NCBI GenBank assembly: GCA_033558025.1
Contig: JAUCEF010000006.1
Span: 3,596,001-3,660,000, forward strand
Length of the DNA stretch: 64,000 nt
DNA from: Phytophthora sp. 'mugwort'
Lineage: Eukaryota > Oomycota > Peronosporomycetes > Peronosporales > Peronosporaceae
Direction: 5' to 3'
Part shown: positions 62,199-64,000 of the stretch, piece by piece
Layout: each line of letters begins with the position of its first letter
How positions within the stretch are numbered: position 1 is the first letter of the stretch
Translations under genes and position numbers: made by a program
The notes under the pieces: generated by a model
What the model saw: only the letters and a program-made list of their open reading frames with translations
Database searches by the model: none
Told to the model about the DNA's origin: nothing

Positions 62199-64000
62199 CA
62201 GCCCAGAAACACTTGTCCAGCTTAGCGTGATGCAGCATGCTGCGGCCGATCGTGACTATAGTTCGGATAGCTCGCTCTGCCGTGCCGTTCGTCTGGTGCG
62301 CGTACGGAACCGTGGTTTGCTGCTCGATGCCTTCGTCTTCGTAGAAGCCGTTGAGCGAGTTGGTCGCAAACTCACGAGCTCCGTCGTGCCGCACAAACTT
62401 GACCTTCTTGCCGAACTGCTTCTGCACCTTCATGATGTACGTCTTGATGCAGTCTTCGCTCTCCGACTTGGCACTTAAGCAGAAACCCTTCATGCATCCA
62501 CTGGCTTCGTCCACGATCAGTAGCAGGTACTTGCTGCCGCCAAGCGAGTTTTCCTCCATGGGTCCGCAGATGTCGAAGTGGAGCAGCTCAAATGTGTCGT
62601 AGCGACGCTTGTCACGGTTGCTTGGGAATGGTTTTTGGACCATTTTACCTTGCTGGCAACCACGACACAGACTTGGTCCGCTCGACTTGAAAGGTGCCTT
62701 CGCGTCCTTGATCATGTGGTTGTCGACCATCTTGCGAAGCACCTCAACCGGAGCGTGACCCATGCGCGCGTGCAGGTCGACAGTCTTGCCACTCGTCGCC
62801 GCATTCGCCGATCGCTGAGGCGTCTGAAGCCAGTAGAGTCCATCCATGAGGTTTGCCGTCGCCACCACTTGCTTGGAGCCTTTGTGCGCAATCTGCATCT
62901 TGGTGCCGTCGAACACCACTTGAAACTTGTCACTTTTGTTGATCTGCGGTACCGAAAGCAGATTCTTGCTCATGCTTGGCACGTACAGCGCGTTCTTGAT
63001 CTCGATCTCGCGCTCGTCGCCATTGGGCAGAACCACTTGTTCCACGATGGTCCCCACACCCATGATGGCCGCCTTGTTGCCGTCGGCCACCGAAAGTTCG
63101 CCTTCGTTCCGCTCAATCAAATGGACGAACTTGGTCTTGTCGTTGCAGATGTGGTGCGTTGCGCCGCTGTCGACCGCCCACATCCCGGACACATTCTTGC
63201 CCGTCGAAACCCCACATTCCAGTGAAACCGCGAACGCTACTCGATCGTAGTCGTAGTCGTAGCCGTTGCTGTCGTTTCTCCACTGGATGTTGTTGGCCCC
63301 GCGTCCACGGCCGTTGCCGCCGCGTCTCGGCCCTCGGTTCTCGTCCTTCTGCTTGGTCCAGCACTTGTCAATCGTGTGCCCCACTTTTCCGCAGTACGTA
63401 CACTGGCGAGACTCTCGGTCGGTGTTGAACGCCTTGGCCGCGTTCTCCGTCTTCACCGTCGCCGTCTTCTCGCCTTGTCTCTTGATGTGCTCATTCGTGA
63501 GCACCATCACGACGTCTTGCGACCGCAGTTCAGCGCTGCTCATCTCCAAGTTCAGCACGACGTTCTCGTAGCTCTTGGAGAGGCTGCGCAACAAGCAGAT
63601 CGCCACGTCCTCGTCCTCCATCTTGGCACCGATGCTGCTGAGCTTGGCGCTGATGTTGAGGACCTCGTTGCAATGATGCAACACATTGCCGCCTTCCGAC
63701 ATCTCCATGCTGAAGAGTTGGCGCTTCAGGTAGATGCGTCCAGCCTTCTGCGAACCACCGTACAGCGTCTTCAGGCGCGACCAGGCAACCCACGCTTCCT
63801 CGCAGTCGTCGACCACATGGTGGTAGTCCGCGTCCATGTGGAGCAGCATCAGTCCGAAAGCGATGTTGCTCAACTTGACGTAGTCGTCCTTGGCCCGCGA
63901 GTCCGTGTAGCTTGGCGTCGTCTCACGGTTCACGACATGCCACGTCGACTTGGTCAGGAACACGCCACGCATGTAGCGGTTCCACGTCGCGTAGTTGTCC
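62199..64000 (-). pseudogene. B2 array unit 3, 5' part (Gag to integrase)
   Basis: Resumes array unit 3 after B2c. Open frame for most of Gag ([14 protein letters not shown]), protease ([10 protein letters not shown]) and integrase through VRHDGAREF and [10 protein letters not shown] up to the CAGCC junction. The window ends about 70 bp short of the expected gag ATG. It differs from unit 1 at a few sites (cacttaagcag for cacgcaggcag; gtgactatag shared with unit 2). Confidence 0.92.

Noticed and set aside
1..64000. Host protein, rRNA or defence genes
   Set aside because: Every segment could be assigned to an LTR or a copia internal region.

Overview
The whole 64 kb is retrotransposon DNA. I find no host gene, no RNA gene and no stretch over about 20 bp outside a Ty1/copia-type (Pseudoviridae-like) LTR element or its debris. 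I count 27 LTRs or LTR fragments. They fall into three families. Family A has two LTR types: A1, about 354 bp, and A2, about 313 bp. Family B has two types, B1 (343 bp) and B2 (350 bp), plus a B1/B2 mosaic, B2m (339-340 bp). Family B3 has a 357 bp LTR. Every coding body is copia-ordered: Gag with a CCHC knuckle, DSGA aspartic protease, D,D-35-E integrase, reverse transcriptase with YVDD, then RNase H, all in one frame with no frameshift. No env-like third ORF is present.

Organism: a eukaryote, most probably an oomycete (Phytophthora-like). The LTRs of all three families carry a match to the oomycete Inr-FPR core promoter (YCAYTYY, 2 nt, MWTTTNC) at the same place in the LTR. The primer-binding site is complementary to the anticodon arm of an initiator tRNA-Met, as in half-tRNA-primed copia elements. 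This is inference; no host gene is available to confirm it.

Layout, left to right. 1-8314 (-): a tandem array of truncated A elements separated by LTRs. 8315-9055 (+): start of a B1 element (B1-a), broken by A1-a (-), 9056-13778, which is broken by B2a (+), 13779-15664 and 20762-21427. B2a contains a complete B1-c (-), 15665-20761, which holds a solo A LTR at 17866-18220. B2a is broken by A2-a (-), 21428-25152, which is broken by a B2 array (-) from 25153 to beyond the window. Inside that array lie the inner element B2i (26660-36270, itself holding the complete B3 element 27848-32595), tandem truncated units (36271-42122 and 46995-48011 plus 62199-64000), an intact A1-b (42123-46922), and B2c (+), 48012-62198. 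B2c contains B1-b (+), 48558-58018, which contains A2-b (-), 48996-53713. At about position 51,000 nine elements are stacked inside each other.

A1-b and A2-b keep a full 1376-codon gag-pol frame. A2-b also has LTRs that look identical and a 5 bp target duplication, so it is the best candidate for a live element. B1-b was intact until A2-b landed in it, and B3 is intact apart from one TGA. The rest are disabled by insertions, 1 nt indels or truncation. The main unusual points are: the gag ATG lies inside the primer-binding site; the ORFs run from the primer-binding site to the polypurine tract or into the 3' LTR; two families independently built tandem arrays of the same architecture; one A lineage shares a damaged initiator with a gag frameshift; and two elements lack target duplications but have a large host duplication (246 bp) or deletion (about 548 bp) at their edges.
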